Below, one piece after another: positions 15,275 to 24,420 of a DNA stretch of 33,150 bases. The translations under genes were made by a program, and so were the position numbers. Location of the stretch: the NCBI GenBank assembly GCA_020352645.1, contig CP070683.1:960803-993952 (forward strand), in the 5' to 3' direction. A model generated the notes under the pieces. That model did no database searches and was not told where the DNA came from. It saw nothing but the letters and a program-made list of their open reading frames with translations. How positions within the stretch are numbered: the first letter of the stretch is position 1; each line of letters begins with the position of its first letter. The stretch is from Candidatus Bathyarchaeota archaeon. GTDB lineage: Archaea; Thermoproteota; Bathyarchaeia; Bathyarchaeales; SOJC01.

Positions 15275-16159
15275 ATGAAAAGAATTCTAGTGACTGGCTC
15301 AAGTGGACTCTTAGGAAGCAAAACAGTAAATGAAGCTGGTAGCAAATACGAAGTTTACCCAACACATGCAACTCTTGCTCTTTTCCCCAACTCATTGAAG
15401 ATGAACGTTACTGATGAAAGCGAGGTTAGACATGTTATAAGCCTAATCAAGCCAGATGTAGTCGTTCACACGGCTGCAGAGACAAACGTTGACAAGTGCG
15501 AGGATAATAAGGCATATGCCTCAAGAGTGAATGTTGAAGGTTCAAAACATCTGGCGAAGATATGCAATCAGTTGGGAACAAGAATAATCTTCATCTCAAC
15601 AGATTACGTATTTGACGGAGAAAAAGGTTTGTACGTCGAAACCGACTCCACTAATCCAATTAACCATTATGGAGTAACCAAATTATTTGGGGAGCAATGC
15701 ATCACCAAACTCTGTAGTGATTTCGCAATTCTTAGAACAAGCGTCCTTTACGGATTACATCCCAAGAAGCAAAATTTCGTAAGGTGGGTTATAAGTAACC
15801 TGAAGAAGGAAAGCCAGCTGGCGATCGTGGAAGATCATTACAATTCTCCAACACTTGCCAAGAATCTCGCGAAGACAATTCTGGAAATTATAGACAAGGA
15901 CATCAAAGGTCTATATCATGTCACTGGAGGTGAGAGGATAAGCAGATACGAATTCGCCCTAAAAATCGCCGAAACGTTTGACTTTGATACCGCTCTCATA
16001 AGACCGGTTAAAATGAGCAAGCTAAAAATGTGGATCGCAAAAAGGCCAAAAGATTCTTCATTGCGCGTGGACAAGATCAGAAGAGAAATCGACACCAAGC
16101 TTTTGGGTGTTTCTCAAGGCTTGAAAGAAGTGAGACAAGAATGGGAAATGAAAACATGA
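15275..16159 (+). CDS. rmlD: dTDP-4-dehydrorhamnose reductase
   Basis: 294 residues of the extended short-chain dehydrogenase family. GSSGLLGSKT (about 8-17) is the nucleotide-binding glycine motif, HTAAETNVDKCEDN and FISTDYVFDGEKG are typical RmlD segments, and YGVTK is the catalytic Tyr-x3-Lys. The enzyme makes dTDP-L-rhamnose in the last pathway step. AAGGTTG lies six bases before the ATG. Its TGA overlaps the rmlA ATG (ATGA). It is the first of four adjacent Rml genes, 57 bases after the PAC2 gene. Confidence 0.93.
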   Translation: MKRILVTGSSGLLGSKTVNEAGSKYEVYPTHATLALFPNSLKMNVTDESEVRHVISLIKPDVVVHTAAETNVDKCEDNKAYASRVNVEGSKHLAKICNQLGTRIIFISTDYVFDGEKGLYVETDSTNPINHYGVTKLFGEQCITKLCSDFAILRTSVLYGLHPKKQNFVRWVISNLKKESQLAIVEDHYNSPTLAKNLAKTILEIIDKDIKGLYHVTGGERISRYEFALKIAETFDFDTALIRPVKMSKLKMWIAKRPKDSSLRVDKIRREIDTKLLGVSQGLKEVRQEWEMKT

Positions 16160-17226
16160 AAGGCATTATACTTCATGGAGGTCATGGAACACGACTCAGG
16201 CCGCTGACCCATACAGGCCCGAAGCAGCTAATCCCAATCGCGAACAAGCCTATGTCACAGTATGTGCTGGAAGATCTGAGGGATTCTGGGATAAGTGAAA
16301 TATCGATAATTGTCGGAGACGTTTTGCCAGAGAAAGTGAAAAGCCACTACGGAACAGGTGAAGAATTCGGCGTGAGAATCTCATACATACACCAAGACAA
16401 GCCTGGTGGGATAGCTCACGCTATAAGCCTTGCAGAAGAATTCGTCGGAACCGATCCCTTTATCGTATATCTTGGTGACAACTTACTGAAAGGCAAGATC
16501 ACGCAGTTTGTCGAAGAATTCAAGAGATCGGATTATGATGCAATGACACTCCTTTGTGAAGTTGAAAACCCTCGCCAGTTTGGTGTGGCCCAATTCGGAG
16601 AAAGCGGAAAACTAATCAAACTGATAGAAAAACCTGAGAAACCGCCAAGTAACTATGCCCTTACAGGAATCTACTTTCTCAGACCTTCAATCTTCAGCAC
16701 AATAAGCAGCTTGAAACCCTCCTGGAGAGATGAACTTGAAATCACAGAAGCATTACAGGGCCTGCTAGACACTGGACGAAAGGTAGGTTACCGATTCGTT
16801 ACGGGCTGGTGGAAAGACACGGGAACCGTGGACGATATATTAGAAGCTAACCGGCTTGTTCTTGATGATCTTAAGAAGACTTCAAAGGGAGTTGCGGAAG
16901 CCAGATCTTCCATCCAGGGAAGAGTGTCGACAGGCAGCGGAAGCATTGTCAAGCGAGGAGCTTTGATAAGAGGGCCATCAATCATAGGTGAAAATTCGGA
17001 AATATACTCCGGCGTCTATATCGGACCCTATACAAGTATAGGAAACAACGTCAAAGTAAGGAAGGGTGAAATAGAAAACTCCATCATTATGGATGACTGC
17101 CAAGTGGAAGTTGAAGCAAGAATCACTGACAGCCTCATAGGGCCTTCCACAGTCCTAACCTCAAATTTAGGAAGCCCGAAAGGTTATAAGCTAATTGTAG
17201 GCGAATGTTCCAAGATAATTCTTTGA
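16156..17226 (+). CDS. rmlA: Glucose-1-phosphate thymidylyltransferase, long form
   Basis: 356 residues. IILHGGHGTRLRPLTHTGPK is the nucleotidyltransferase signature (the more usual residue is Ala where this has His), LGDNLLKGKI holds the metal-binding Asp, and EKPEKPPSNYALTGIYF is typical RmlA. Beyond residue 240 is a left-handed beta-helix of hexapeptide repeats (IGPYTSIGNNVKVRKGEI), as in the long archaeal and StrD-like forms. The enzyme activates glucose-1-phosphate with dTTP. The frame opens at 16030, but ATG 16156 overlapping the rmlD stop is preferred. First committed step of dTDP-rhamnose synthesis. Confidence 0.92.
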   Translation: MKGIILHGGHGTRLRPLTHTGPKQLIPIANKPMSQYVLEDLRDSGISEISIIVGDVLPEKVKSHYGTGEEFGVRISYIHQDKPGGIAHAISLAEEFVGTDPFIVYLGDNLLKGKITQFVEEFKRSDYDAMTLLCEVENPRQFGVAQFGESGKLIKLIEKPEKPPSNYALTGIYFLRPSIFSTISSLKPSWRDELEITEALQGLLDTGRKVGYRFVTGWWKDTGTVDDILEANRLVLDDLKKTSKGVAEARSSIQGRVSTGSGSIVKRGALIRGPSIIGENSEIYSGVYIGPYTSIGNNVKVRKGEIENSIIMDDCQVEVEARITDSLIGPSTVLTSNLGSPKGYKLIVGECSKIIL

Positions 17227-17236
17227 GGATTGGCAA

Positions 17237-17704
17237 TTGTTGGAAGGCGTAGTTACCCGGAAACTGAAGCTGATCTCAGACGAGAGAGGCTGGCTTCTCG
17301 AAATTTTTAGAAGCGACTGGGAAATATTCGAGAAATTCGCTCAAGCATACGTGACTACAGCCTATCCGCAAGTTGTGAAGGCTTGGCACATGCACAAGAA
17401 ACAGACAGATAACATAGCCTGTATACGAGGAATGGTAAAACTAGTCCTCTGCGATGATCGTAAGAACTCCGTTACCAAAGGTCACATTGAAGAGTTTGTG
17501 ATCGGGGAGAAACAACCCATGCTGGTGAAGGTTCCTCCACAAATTTGGCACGGCTTCAAGAACATAGGTGAAAATCTCGCCCTAGTCATCAACATACCGA
17601 ATAACCTGTATAACTACAAGAAGCCCGATGAGCATAGGCTTCCACCAAATACAGAAAAAATCGATTATGATTGGAAACTTGCTCCTTGGCTGAAACACGG
17701 ATGA
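17237..17704 (+). CDS. rmlC: dTDP-4-dehydrorhamnose 3,5-epimerase-like cupin
   Basis: 155 residues of the RmlC cupin family, about 25-30 shorter than bacterial RmlC. Visible are KAWHMHKKQTDNIACIRGMV (in the position of the usual RGLHYQ block) and VPPQIWHGFKNIGE, then the C-terminal IPNNLYNYKKPDEHRL and DYDWKLAPW. The enzyme epimerises C3 and C5 of the keto-sugar between RmlB and RmlD. TTG 17237 follows GAGGA within an acceptable distance. Its location between rmlA and rmlB strongly supports the role, although a sugar ketoisomerase of the same fold cannot be excluded. Confidence 0.85.
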   Translation: MLEGVVTRKLKLISDERGWLLEIFRSDWEIFEKFAQAYVTTAYPQVVKAWHMHKKQTDNIACIRGMVKLVLCDDRKNSVTKGHIEEFVIGEKQPMLVKVPPQIWHGFKNIGENLALVINIPNNLYNYKKPDEHRLPPNTEKIDYDWKLAPWLKHG

Positions 17705-17709
17705 GATAG

Positions 17710-18726
17710 ATGAAAGCACTTGTCACAGGTGGAGCAGGCTTCATTGGCAGCAACTTCACAAGACATCTTTTGTCAACATATAGAGACATAGACGTAGTTT
17801 GCTTAGACCTGCTTACTTATGCAGGGCGACTTGAGAATCTACAAGATATGACGGAAGATTCACGTTTTAGATTCGTTCAAGGAGATATAAGAAAAAGAAG
17901 GACCGTGGAGTCCTTACTTAAAGAGAAAGTCGACTTGATAGTGAACTTCGCAGCTGAAACTCACGTGGACAGAAGCATTGTAGAAGCAGGCTCCTTCGTT
18001 TTGACAGATGCATACGGGACCTACACTTTGCTTGAAGCAGCAAGAAAATTCGAAGCGGGAAAATTCATACAAGTCTCTACTGATGAAGTATATGGCAGTA
18101 TACAAGAAGGAGCATTCAAGGAATCCGATACTCTGAACCCATCAAGCCCCTATTCCGCAAGCAAGGCCGCGGGTGACCACATAGCTCTGGCCTTTCACAA
18201 AACATATGGAATTAAGGTGTTTGTAACCCGCAGTTCAAACAACTATGGGCCATTCCAACATCCTGAAAAGCTTATTCCTAAGTTAATATTGAGAGCTCTT
18301 CATGATATCCATTTACCGATCTACGGTGACGGAAAACAAGTAAGAGACTGGCTACACGTGAGAGATAACTGTGTAGCTATTGAGCAAGTAACTAAGAAAG
18401 GAAAGGCTGGAGAAGTTTACAACATAGCGTCAGGCGAGGAACGCATGAATATCAAAGTGGCGGAAGAGATTCTAAGAATACTCAAGAAGCCTAGGAATCT
18501 GCTCAAATCAGTTCTTGATAGACCGGGCCATGATCGGCGATATTCTCTGAATGTGGACAAAATGAAGCAAATCGGGTGGAAACCTGAAGTCAGATTTGCG
18601 GAAGGTTTAGAGAAGACAGTCAACTGGTACAAGGATAATTCATGGTGGTGGAAGCCATTGGTGAGAGACAAGTTTTTCCAATTTGACACTCCATGGCTAC
18701 ATGGAGAAACCCCAGCCGATAGATAG
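17710..18726 (+). CDS. rmlB: dTDP-glucose 4,6-dehydratase
   Basis: 338 residues, full length. GGAGFIGSNF (7-16) binds NAD, HVDRSIVEAG is the typical RmlB block, STDEVYGS carries the catalytic Thr-Asp-Glu, and YSASKAAGDH the Tyr-x3-Lys. RSSNNYGPFQHPEKLIPKLI is a strong family signature. The enzyme forms dTDP-4-keto-6-deoxyglucose. The gene follows rmlC by five bases. Together the four Rml genes supply dTDP-L-rhamnose for the glycans built by the rest of this region. Confidence 0.95.
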   Translation: MKALVTGGAGFIGSNFTRHLLSTYRDIDVVCLDLLTYAGRLENLQDMTEDSRFRFVQGDIRKRRTVESLLKEKVDLIVNFAAETHVDRSIVEAGSFVLTDAYGTYTLLEAARKFEAGKFIQVSTDEVYGSIQEGAFKESDTLNPSSPYSASKAAGDHIALAFHKTYGIKVFVTRSSNNYGPFQHPEKLIPKLILRALHDIHLPIYGDGKQVRDWLHVRDNCVAIEQVTKKGKAGEVYNIASGEERMNIKVAEEILRILKKPRNLLKSVLDRPGHDRRYSLNVDKMKQIGWKPEVRFAEGLEKTVNWYKDNSWWWKPLVRDKFFQFDTPWLHGETPADR

Positions 18727-18804
18727 TAGACCTCTCGACCAAACATTGGACTTAAATCTTCCACTAATAATCTACACTGTCATATATGCAAGTGGTTGTC
18801 TTGA

Positions 18805-20391
18805 ATGCAAAGCTCTGAAACCCATGTTGCTAGAGGTGCAACGTTTGTTTTTCTCCAGGGCTTCATACACTCAGGGCTTGGCGTACTCTATGTATGGTTT
18901 CTTCTACACACAAAAGAGATAACTGGACAAATCTTATTCACTCAAGAGAATTGGGGTCTGTCTACTATTCTTAGTTTCGTTCTGACGCTGACTTCGACTG
19001 TTGGAATTCTATCGCTTCGTGCAGCCTCTGTTAAATACATCTCACAATACCTTGCAGAACGAAAGGTAGATAGAGCAAAGTCGGTGGTATCGCGAGTTCT
19101 TCAAGTCTCTGCAATTACCTCTCTGGTAGAAATAGCCTTGCTTTTCGGGCTGGCAAATACGCTTTCCACCTCTCTAGCAAGCACTGATCCAAACGCGATT
19201 CTCATATTTCAACTTCTTCCGTTGTCGTCAGTGTTTCAGATCTTGTATTTTCAAGCGTTGGGATTCCTTCAGGGCTTACAGCGATTGAGGGAGTTCGCCG
19301 CAATAGGGATACTGTATTCTTTGACCCAGTATTCTGTTGCTATTCTGTTTGTGTACATTGGGTATGGAGTTCTAGGAATAGTAATTAGTTGGATATTCGC
19401 CTTAGCTCTGGCATGTATACTCAGCTTTTCAGTCGCATTTCGCCACATCGGTTTCTCAAGACGTCCCCACGAGCTAAAACCGCTCTTGTCATTTTCTTTT
19501 CCAATCTATGTTTCAGGTCTCTTGACCTTTGTTGTGAATTGGGTGGATCAGATTTTCGTTTTCGGCTTGATGGATGTTGAAGCATTAGGAGTGTACAACA
19601 TTGCAGTGAGAGCTTCATTTGTTCCCAACCTAGTTTCAATAGCGTTAATTATCTCCCTCTTTCCCAAGATGTCAGAGATGCGTTCCAAACTCGGGACGGA
19701 GAGTTTGAGAGATGCTTTCAGAGCATCTACAAGATACGCTTCCCTAATAGGCTTCCCAGTATCGCTGCTGGTCGCAGCTTTAGCATATCCGATAATTGTG
19801 CTATTCGCAACAGTCAGATTCTCTGAGGCTGCCATTCCACTTGTAGTGATGTGTGTAGCAGCGATTCCGACGATATTGGGATCTGCGATTTTGCCTGCGC
19901 TTTATACATTGGAGAAGACTAAGATTGCTTCCTTAATAGGAATAGTCTCTATTTTCTTGGAAGGTTTTGTTTCATATGTTCTCTTATCGCGTCTTGGTGC
20001 CGATCTCTCCGGAGTAGCGTTTTCAAGGTTAGTCGCTGCTCTCGCAGCGTTTGTGTTGGGTACCTATGTGGTCAGAAAAAGCCTTAAAGTAAAGTTCGAC
20101 AAGGAAGCAATCTGGAAATCAGCTATATCTTCGCTAGTAATGGTCTTTTCAATTCTTGCAATGGAGCTCCTAAGGTATATTGCTGCGCCGTCTTCATATG
20201 AATTTCTCGTTCTGCGTGTGCGTCAGCTTCCTGTCTACGCTATTGTTGGGGTCGCTGTCTATGTTCTTTCACTTGTTGCGTTAAAGGCAGTCAAAGGCCG
20301 AGACATAAAACTACTGGATAACTATCTTCCATCACGTTTAAGATGGATCGCTCGGTTGGCACAACGTATCACTCGAGTGGAAGACCAATAA
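18805..20391 (+). CDS. Polysaccharide/lipid-linked oligosaccharide flippase (MATE/Wzx-like)
   Basis: 528 residues with roughly 12-14 hydrophobic segments and small basic loops, typical of the MOP superfamily (Wzx / RfbX type). Segments such as GVYNIAVRASFVPNLVSIAL and FPKMSEMRSKLG at the middle, and a charged cytoplasmic end, fit that family. These proteins move lipid-linked glycans across the membrane. The ATG at 18805 directly precedes the first membrane segment; no strong Shine-Dalgarno sequence is seen, and a TATA-like stretch (CTTAAATC, about 18750) may give it an own promoter. It follows the Rml genes, and AglB stands on the opposite strand nearby. Confidence 0.85.
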   Translation: MQSSETHVARGATFVFLQGFIHSGLGVLYVWFLLHTKEITGQILFTQENWGLSTILSFVLTLTSTVGILSLRAASVKYISQYLAERKVDRAKSVVSRVLQVSAITSLVEIALLFGLANTLSTSLASTDPNAILIFQLLPLSSVFQILYFQALGFLQGLQRLREFAAIGILYSLTQYSVAILFVYIGYGVLGIVISWIFALALACILSFSVAFRHIGFSRRPHELKPLLSFSFPIYVSGLLTFVVNWVDQIFVFGLMDVEALGVYNIAVRASFVPNLVSIALIISLFPKMSEMRSKLGTESLRDAFRASTRYASLIGFPVSLLVAALAYPIIVLFATVRFSEAAIPLVVMCVAAIPTILGSAILPALYTLEKTKIASLIGIVSIFLEGFVSYVLLSRLGADLSGVAFSRLVAALAAFVLGTYVVRKSLKVKFDKEAIWKSAISSLVMVFSILAMELLRYIAAPSSYEFLVLRVRQLPVYAIVGVAVYVLSLVALKAVKGRDIKLLDNYLPSRLRWIARLAQRITRVEDQ

Positions 20392-20475
20392 GATTCAGAT
20401 GTGCTTGTGAGAATGTTCCAATTATAAGATCCAAATGTGATCTAGTTTCATCCTTTCTCCCGAAGCGTGAACCAT

Positions 20476-21363
20476 TCAATCGTGGTGACCTGCAAGCAAT
20501 CCTTTGGCATAGGCTAGTCGTATAAGGGGATGAATGTATGTAATCGAGGGATCACGCATTCTGAGGGCTATGAGCACGCCTGTGGCGGGCGAGATGGCCA
20601 GCCTGAAAAACACGCTTGATCTTGTGATGGAAAAGGCCAGCCCTGTCTCCTGCCTTATCTTTAATGAAATTTCTTTCAGCATTGAAGCATAGAGCTGTTG
20701 GTGACGCAGTTCTTCTCTTAGATTTTTTCTGATATGCGTTGATTGAAGATTGTAATCTACAATCCAGTGGAACCCAGCCTTTTCCATTTTATATGCTAGG
20801 ACTGCGTCGACTCCTGCATTAACTGTCATCTTAGGAAAGCCCCCGAGGTTTCTCATCACTTCAGTCTTGTACATGGTATTGTCCAAGGTCTTGCCTAAGG
20901 TGAAAGCTGCCATCATTCTGCTTCTGAGCCATGACGAGAGCTCTTTTTCTCCTCTGTATTTTCTTGCTACATATTGCTGGAGCTTTCTGAGACCAGCAGG
21001 TTTTTCAGCAACTCTCATTCCAGATACAACCGCAACCTTCTTCTTCTCAAAATGCCTCGGTATCTCGTTCCACCATTCCTTGGTCAGAAGAAGATCTTGT
21101 TCGAAGCTTATAAAAAAGGGCGATTCCACATGCCTGAGGGCTTCATTTGCACCAGCTGATATTCCTGAAGATGGATTCTTGTAGGTTTCCCAGTTGAATC
21201 CCCTAGCGATCTCTACCGTTGAGTCTGAACTGTGATCATCGATCAAGATCCTGCGGTTGACATTTCGTGAGGGAATTGTCTCCTCTATGCGTTTAAGTAC
21301 TCTTGGGAGGAAGTGTGCACCATTTCTAGCCCACATAATTAAATCAACGCTTTTCCGGGTCAT
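20476..21363 (-). CDS. Family 2 glycosyltransferase
   Basis: 295 residues from ATG 21363, which GGAAGAG precedes. The GT-A fold is indicated by RRILIDDHSSDSTVEIARGF near the N-terminus and by EQDLLLTKEWW, the DxD-like region (here Glu-Gln-Asp). GGFPKMTVNAGVDAVLAYKM is the acceptor-side acidic block. The C-terminal part has a hydrophobic stretch that could associate with the membrane. The sugar donor and acceptor are unknown; transfer to a lipid-linked glycan is inferred. It is the last gene of the minus-strand glycan operon and ends 84 bases from the convergent flippase gene. Confidence 0.85.
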   Translation of the reverse strand: MTRKSVDLIMWARNGAHFLPRVLKRIEETIPSRNVNRRILIDDHSSDSTVEIARGFNWETYKNPSSGISAGANEALRHVESPFFISFEQDLLLTKEWWNEIPRHFEKKKVAVVSGMRVAEKPAGLRKLQQYVARKYRGEKELSSWLRSRMMAAFTLGKTLDNTMYKTEVMRNLGGFPKMTVNAGVDAVLAYKMEKAGFHWIVDYNLQSTHIRKNLREELRHQQLYASMLKEISLKIRQETGLAFSITRSSVFFRLAISPATGVLIALRMRDPSITYIHPLIRLAYAKGLLAGHHD

Positions 21364-21409
21364 ACTAGACTCTTCCAACCTTCGGTCAGAGCGACAACTA
21401 TCAACTATC

Positions 21410-22162
21410 TCAGCGGTCGACTTTCTCTGGGGGGTTTTCTTCCTTTCGCTTCTCGTTCGAGTCTAAGATAACCTTGACAAAAGGGGATTGATATAATTCC
21501 TCTAGCATTTTCGCGTTTGGTATTACGCAATGACCTTTGATGATTCCGGGATAGAACACAGGTCTTTGATGTCTTCCCCCAGACTCTTTCTGATTTGTTC
21601 TGAAAAAGTGGGTTATCTCTTCTTCCTTGAGGTTGAATTCCTTGCAGATTCTGTGAATTTCTTGGAACCAGGTAATCATGAGCCCATAATAGGTTGTGTT
21701 GAGAACCTTCATGAATTCAGTTTCCAGTGGAGAGTTGCAGATATATGTCTTGAAACCCAATGAATGGTAGTATTCTTCTGCCATCTTTCCGTATTCTGCT
21801 TCTGCAGGGCCTATGAATTTCGTATAGTTGAAGTAGGCCCATTTGAATCCATCTTCTTTTCTTCCACGTACTGGGCTGTGGCAGATTGCTGTTTCTGTTT
21901 TTTGGTGTATTTTCTCAGTCGTGAAAGGTAGCACGGTGCTTTCGATGATGGTGAGTTTGGGGTCGAATCGGTTGATGTAATCAATTGTGGTTCTCACAAA
22001 TTCTTTGGTGTAGGGAATGCAGATGTGCAGTATGTCAAAGCTGTCTTGCAGTTCTTTTGGTTCAATGTCTAGGCCTTCTGCATGATAGACTCCTTTGACG
22101 ATTTCTAGAAGAGGTGCACCGATTTCGCCCAATCCAACGACGAGAACGCTGTCAACTTTCAA
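21410..22162 (-). CDS. Compact NDP-sugar dehydrogenase-like protein
   Basis: 250 residues. VLVVGLGEIGAPLLEIVKGV is a Rossmann NAD-binding start, STVLPFTTEKI resembles the STVPPGTT block of UDP-glucose dehydrogenases, and ETEFMKVLN keeps the E-x3-K-x2-N pattern of their central domain. GHCVIPN corresponds to the catalytic-cysteine loop. The canonical C-terminal nucleotide-sugar domain is missing and the Rossmann domain is short. It may be a divergent oxidoreductase acting on a sugar nucleotide or lipid-linked sugar, or an inactive relative. The start is TTG at 22162. It lies between the DUF354 and GT2 genes of the glycan operon. Confidence 0.68.
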   Translation of the reverse strand: MKVDSVLVVGLGEIGAPLLEIVKGVYHAEGLDIEPKELQDSFDILHICIPYTKEFVRTTIDYINRFDPKLTIIESTVLPFTTEKIHQKTETAICHSPVRGRKEDGFKWAYFNYTKFIGPAEAEYGKMAEEYYHSLGFKTYICNSPLETEFMKVLNTTYYGLMITWFQEIHRICKEFNLKEEEITHFFRTNQKESGGRHQRPVFYPGIIKGHCVIPNAKMLEELYQSPFVKVILDSNEKRKEENPPEKVDR

Positions 22163-22250
22163 CTCTTTTCCAGCTCATTGAGTGCTCTAAGATTTGGGAG
22201 TTAGGAGTCTATTTAGCTGTTGTGGACGTGGCCCCTATACGCATAATCTG

Positions 22251-23228
22251 TCAGAATATTTCTTGGGTCAGCTTCTCAACGTAGTCAACTGGATTTTCTA
22301 ATTGTTTAAGTTGCTTCTTAGTGTCCCATTTCTGCCCTAGGTATTGCTTGGCTCTTTTGATGATTTGGCTGGGTTGTACGGTGAATAGTGGGAATCCCAG
22401 TTTGGAGAGGTAGTCATTGACGTAGGATTGCCCAAAGGTTTGGACTACTATGCTAGGAGTTCCCTGCAATGCGGCTTCTCTGGAAATAGTTCCTCCAACG
22501 CTTATGACAAGGTCAGCAGCAGCTGAGAGGTTGACGCTGTCTATGAGTTTGTGAGGAATGATCAACTTCTTTCTAGGACGTTTATCATATCGTGGTATGA
22601 ACATCACATTTCCATGGTTAGAGAGTTTCATCGCTATTCTTTCTGTAATATCCTGTTTTTTTTCTGCGTATGAGGCTTTTGTTTCCATTTGTCTGACAAC
22701 TATTAGCGGTCTTTTGTAGTTCTTGGGTTTTAACGGATAGTTCTTGACCCAAGCTACCTCATCTACTCCAGCGAATCGTTCGATCCTCTTGACTCCAAAT
22801 CTTTCGTATTCTTCCAGAGGGATTGCCTTTGAAGCTAGGAGGATGTCGACCAGGGGGAGTCCAAGCCTGTTTGCAGCTATTGCATGAGGGGCATCAGCAG
22901 TTGATATTGAAGGTATTCTGAGACCAAATGCGACTCTAATCAAATCTACTGAACCATGGGAGATCGCCAAATGTGGAGGTTTGTCTCCGAACCGCTCACA
23001 AAAAGCAAGTTGGCGCTCCAAGCTTCCCTTCAATCTTGAAAGGGCTGAGTCTGGTGAGTATCTGCCTACAATGAGAAAGTCTTCCTCAAGCAGTTCTGCT
23101 AATGCGAGAGTGTCAGGATGCTGTCGGGTGGTTAGTATAACTTCATGTCCCAAAGTTCTAAGCCGTCGGGCTACAGCTATCGCATATCGAACGTGTTTTC
23201 CGGTACATGCGTCATACCAAGCCTTCAA
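22251..23228 (-). CDS. DUF354 family protein (GT-B-like glycosyltransferase)
   Basis: 325 residues with the DUF354 layout. It begins MKAWYDACTGKHVRYAIAVA, like the family opening (MKIWIDxxNAPHV), has HLAISHGSVDLIRVAFGL and DAPHAIAANRL in the middle, and ends with DLVISVGGTISREAALQGTP, the C-terminal nucleotide-binding GT-B loop. DUF354 proteins are related to UDP-GlcNAc epimerases and glycosyltransferases; none of the reactions is certain. TTG start at 23228 after GGATGAG. A 112-base gap separates it from the ATP-grasp gene upstream. Confidence 0.8.
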   Translation of the reverse strand: MKAWYDACTGKHVRYAIAVARRLRTLGHEVILTTRQHPDTLALAELLEEDFLIVGRYSPDSALSRLKGSLERQLAFCERFGDKPPHLAISHGSVDLIRVAFGLRIPSISTADAPHAIAANRLGLPLVDILLASKAIPLEEYERFGVKRIERFAGVDEVAWVKNYPLKPKNYKRPLIVVRQMETKASYAEKKQDITERIAMKLSNHGNVMFIPRYDKRPRKKLIIPHKLIDSVNLSAAADLVISVGGTISREAALQGTPSIVVQTFGQSYVNDYLSKLGFPLFTVQPSQIIKRAKQYLGQKWDTKKQLKQLENPVDYVEKLTQEIF

Positions 23229-23340
23229 ATTCTCATCCTGATGAATTGCGTATCATATCTTTCTGTAATTCCAACACGATCTATGTTTCTGTCACGGTTG
23301 TTAGGAGGGCAGCTGGGTTTTCTCTGAATCGGAAACTATG

Positions 23341-24420
23341 TCAATCATTTATTAACCTTCCCAATACTTCTCCAGCTCTGACAAGTCGTGGGGAGGAGTC
23401 CATGTGGCGTATCCAATAGAGATCCTTGGGCAGAATGTTGTATCTTGGTGTCTTTTCTAGGTGCTCTTTACAGCCTAGTTTGACGCAAAGGTAGGGGAAG
23501 TTTGCGTGGTAATTGTTAAGGATTTTCTTGCTTGCGTAGGAGAAGAAAAAGGACGTTGTGAACATTCGCCCCGCATTTATCTCCGTGGCGTGTGGGGTTC
23601 CATTGTTGTCCTCCTTCAAATCCACACACGCAATGCCATCGAAATCTGGTTCGATTGCTAGTACCGCTTTTGTTGCGACTTTGTTGGCCGCATCATCATG
23701 AATTGTTCGTTGAACAGCTGGTGTGCCTGTGATCCCTGAGGGCGCGAGATGTGGGTAGATATATTCAATGCGTTCCCTGGCCATCGAAGTGATGAGCTCT
23801 CCATCTTTCCATATGCTGTGGAATCCAATATTCCTTCCCTGGAGATACTTTTGCGCGATAAACTCCCAGTTTTGACCACGTGATCTCCAATAGTTAATCC
23901 AAGACAACGCTGTTTCGACACAGTTGGCTGGAGTACTTCCCTTCCCTCCTGCTCCATGTTTTGCCCTTATCCAAATTGGGCTGCCGAATTCGCTGAAGGC
24001 TTTTTCGATGTCATCTTGATCATCTAGTGGAATTGTTCTCGCTGCCGAAACTCCCTTCTTAGCCCATATTCGGGCTGATTCAAGCTTGTCTTGGCAGATT
24101 CGGATTGTTTTCTTTGTTGGAAGTAATATGTTGGCATTTAGTTTCTCGCGGTTGTCTGATATCGCTCTTACTTCGATGTCAGGCTGTGGATGAATGAAGT
24201 CAATGTTCTCGAGCTTGATAATCTCATTTAGCTTGTCAATGTATGTGGACTCAGTTGCCTTTGGGACTGCATACATTTCACTGGTCAGTGCGAGTTTGGC
24301 AAAGTAAGGGTTGGCTTCAGCTCCGACTAGGTGCATTTTCTCAGGGGCGATTCTTAATGATTGAGTGAAGTTTACTCCAGCTGGGCCGCCTGCTCCCGTA
24401 ATCAGGATTCTTTTTCTCAT
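23341..24420 (-). CDS. ATP-grasp ligase, CarB/PylC-like
   Basis: 359 residues. An N-terminal pre-ATP-grasp Rossmann half (ILITGAGGPAGVNFTQSLRI) is followed by the ATP-grasp core with GSPIWIRAKHGAGGKGS (ATP-binding loop), KYLQGRNIGFHSIWKDGELI, and the metal-binding C-terminal part GIACVDLKEDNNGTPHATEI plus EINAGR. ATP-grasp enzymes join a carboxylate and an amine or thiol through an acyl phosphate. The substrate here is unknown. The ATG at 24420 overlaps the stop of the upstream phosphoglycosyltransferase gene (ATGA), so the ligase is probably part of glycan synthesis, perhaps attaching an amino acid or amide to a uronic acid. Confidence 0.8.
   Translation of the reverse strand: MRKRILITGAGGPAGVNFTQSLRIAPEKMHLVGAEANPYFAKLALTSEMYAVPKATESTYIDKLNEIIKLENIDFIHPQPDIEVRAISDNREKLNANILLPTKKTIRICQDKLESARIWAKKGVSAARTIPLDDQDDIEKAFSEFGSPIWIRAKHGAGGKGSTPANCVETALSWINYWRSRGQNWEFIAQKYLQGRNIGFHSIWKDGELITSMARERIEYIYPHLAPSGITGTPAVQRTIHDDAANKVATKAVLAIEPDFDGIACVDLKEDNNGTPHATEINAGRMFTTSFFFSYASKKILNNYHANFPYLCVKLGCKEHLEKTPRYNILPKDLYWIRHMDSSPRLVRAGEVLGRLIND

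Noticed and set aside
16030-16155. 42-residue extension of rmlA
   Set aside because: It overlaps rmlD, while the ATGA overlap at 16156 fits the conserved N-terminus.
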